From Zetaproteobacteria bacterium (lineage in GTDB: Bacteria; Pseudomonadota; Zetaproteobacteria; Mariprofundales; Mariprofundaceae): a stretch of 14,952 nucleotides of DNA. The position numbers and the translations under genes were made by a program. The notes beneath the pieces were generated by a model. That model worked only from the letters and a program-made list of their open reading frames with translations, was not told where the DNA came from and searched no databases. The DNA lies in the NCBI GenBank assembly GCA_021545665.1, contig JAJRTX010000264.1, positions 1-14,952 of the forward strand, read 5' to 3'. Every line of letters begins with the position of its first letter. The stretch's first letter is position 1. Below are positions 14,866 to 14,952 of this stretch, piece by piece.

Positions 14866-14952
14866 TTAACCTGGTGAACCTATCTCTTTAATGCGCTCAA
14901 GAATGCGCGTGCACAATCGGTCCACACCTTCTTCAAGGCTAACTTTGGCTTC
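14866..14952 (-). CDS. C-terminal end of an unidentified gene (5' part outside window)
   Basis: The minus-strand frame runs from the window edge to TAA at 14868-14866 and gives 28 residues, EAKVSLEEGVDRLCTRILER then IKEIGSPG. It is helical and looks like real coding sequence. VSLEEGxxR is common near the C-terminus of extended SDR sugar-nucleotide epimerases and dehydratases, but 28 residues cannot establish this. It stops 30 bases before the broken frame at 14836 and would be the upstream member of the same minus-strand unit as the second exporter. Confidence 0.5.
   Translation of the reverse strand, partial: EAKVSLEEGVDRLCTRILERIKEIGSPG

Noticed and set aside
14493..14891. 132-codon plus-strand frame at the right end
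   Set aside because: It is antisense to the minus-strand broken frames and the partial gene, with low-complexity composition and no domain.

Overview
The window looks like an accessory surface-glycan and secreted-protein region of a Gram-negative, probably alphaproteobacterial (perhaps marine) genome. The basis is the combination of calcium-binding RTX repeat proteins with serralysin-type C-terminal ends, two ABC-2 polysaccharide exporter pairs of the Wzm/Wzt (KpsM/KpsT) type, a PAPS-type sulfotransferase, SAM methyltransferases and glycosyltransferase-like proteins, all separated by decayed insertion sequences. The taxonomic assignment is inference; nothing in the window fixes a genus.

Layout. 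(1) 2-613 is the 3' end of an RTX protein gene, followed at 617-838 by a decayed copy of another RTX gene's 3' end, and then a complete 848-aa RTX protein (838-3384) whose N-terminal half carries ELWxxDGTxxGT repeats. (2) 3385-3794 holds a minus-strand, frameshifted IS3-family transposase fragment. (3) 3795-4955 and 5086-6108 are two SAM-dependent methyltransferases; the first has an extra beta-rich C-terminal domain resembling ChW (hydrophobic W) repeats. (4) 6161-6366 is the C-terminal end of an IS630-family transposase, frameshifted. (5) 6385-7158 and 7149-7859 form an overlapping Wzm/Wzt-type exporter pair, followed by a TPR-sulfotransferase (8052-9128). (6) 9337-9574 is an internally deleted IS3-family element: orfA start joined to orfB end between imperfect inverted repeats. 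(7) 9642-11006 and 11570-12895 are tandem paralogues with a glycosyltransferase-like C-terminal block, separated by about 560 bases of unexplained sequence. (8) On the minus strand, converging on the second paralogue, lies a second exporter pair (Wzt 12912-13631, Wzm 13672-14472). Upstream of it is a stretch with broken reading frames, and then the last 28 codons of an unidentified gene running off the window.

How they may work together (inference): the methyltransferases, sulfotransferase and glycosyltransferase-like proteins would build or decorate a polysaccharide. The two ABC-2 pairs would export undecaprenyl- or lipid-linked glycan (O antigen or capsule) across the inner membrane. Neither ATPase has the C-terminal carbohydrate-binding extension found in Wzt proteins that recognise a chain-terminating methyl or similar cap. 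The RTX proteins would leave by a type I secretion system not present in this window. Five degenerate remnants in 15 kb (two IS3 type, one IS630, one RTX tail, one broken region next to the second exporter) show that the region is assembled and eroded by mobile-element activity.
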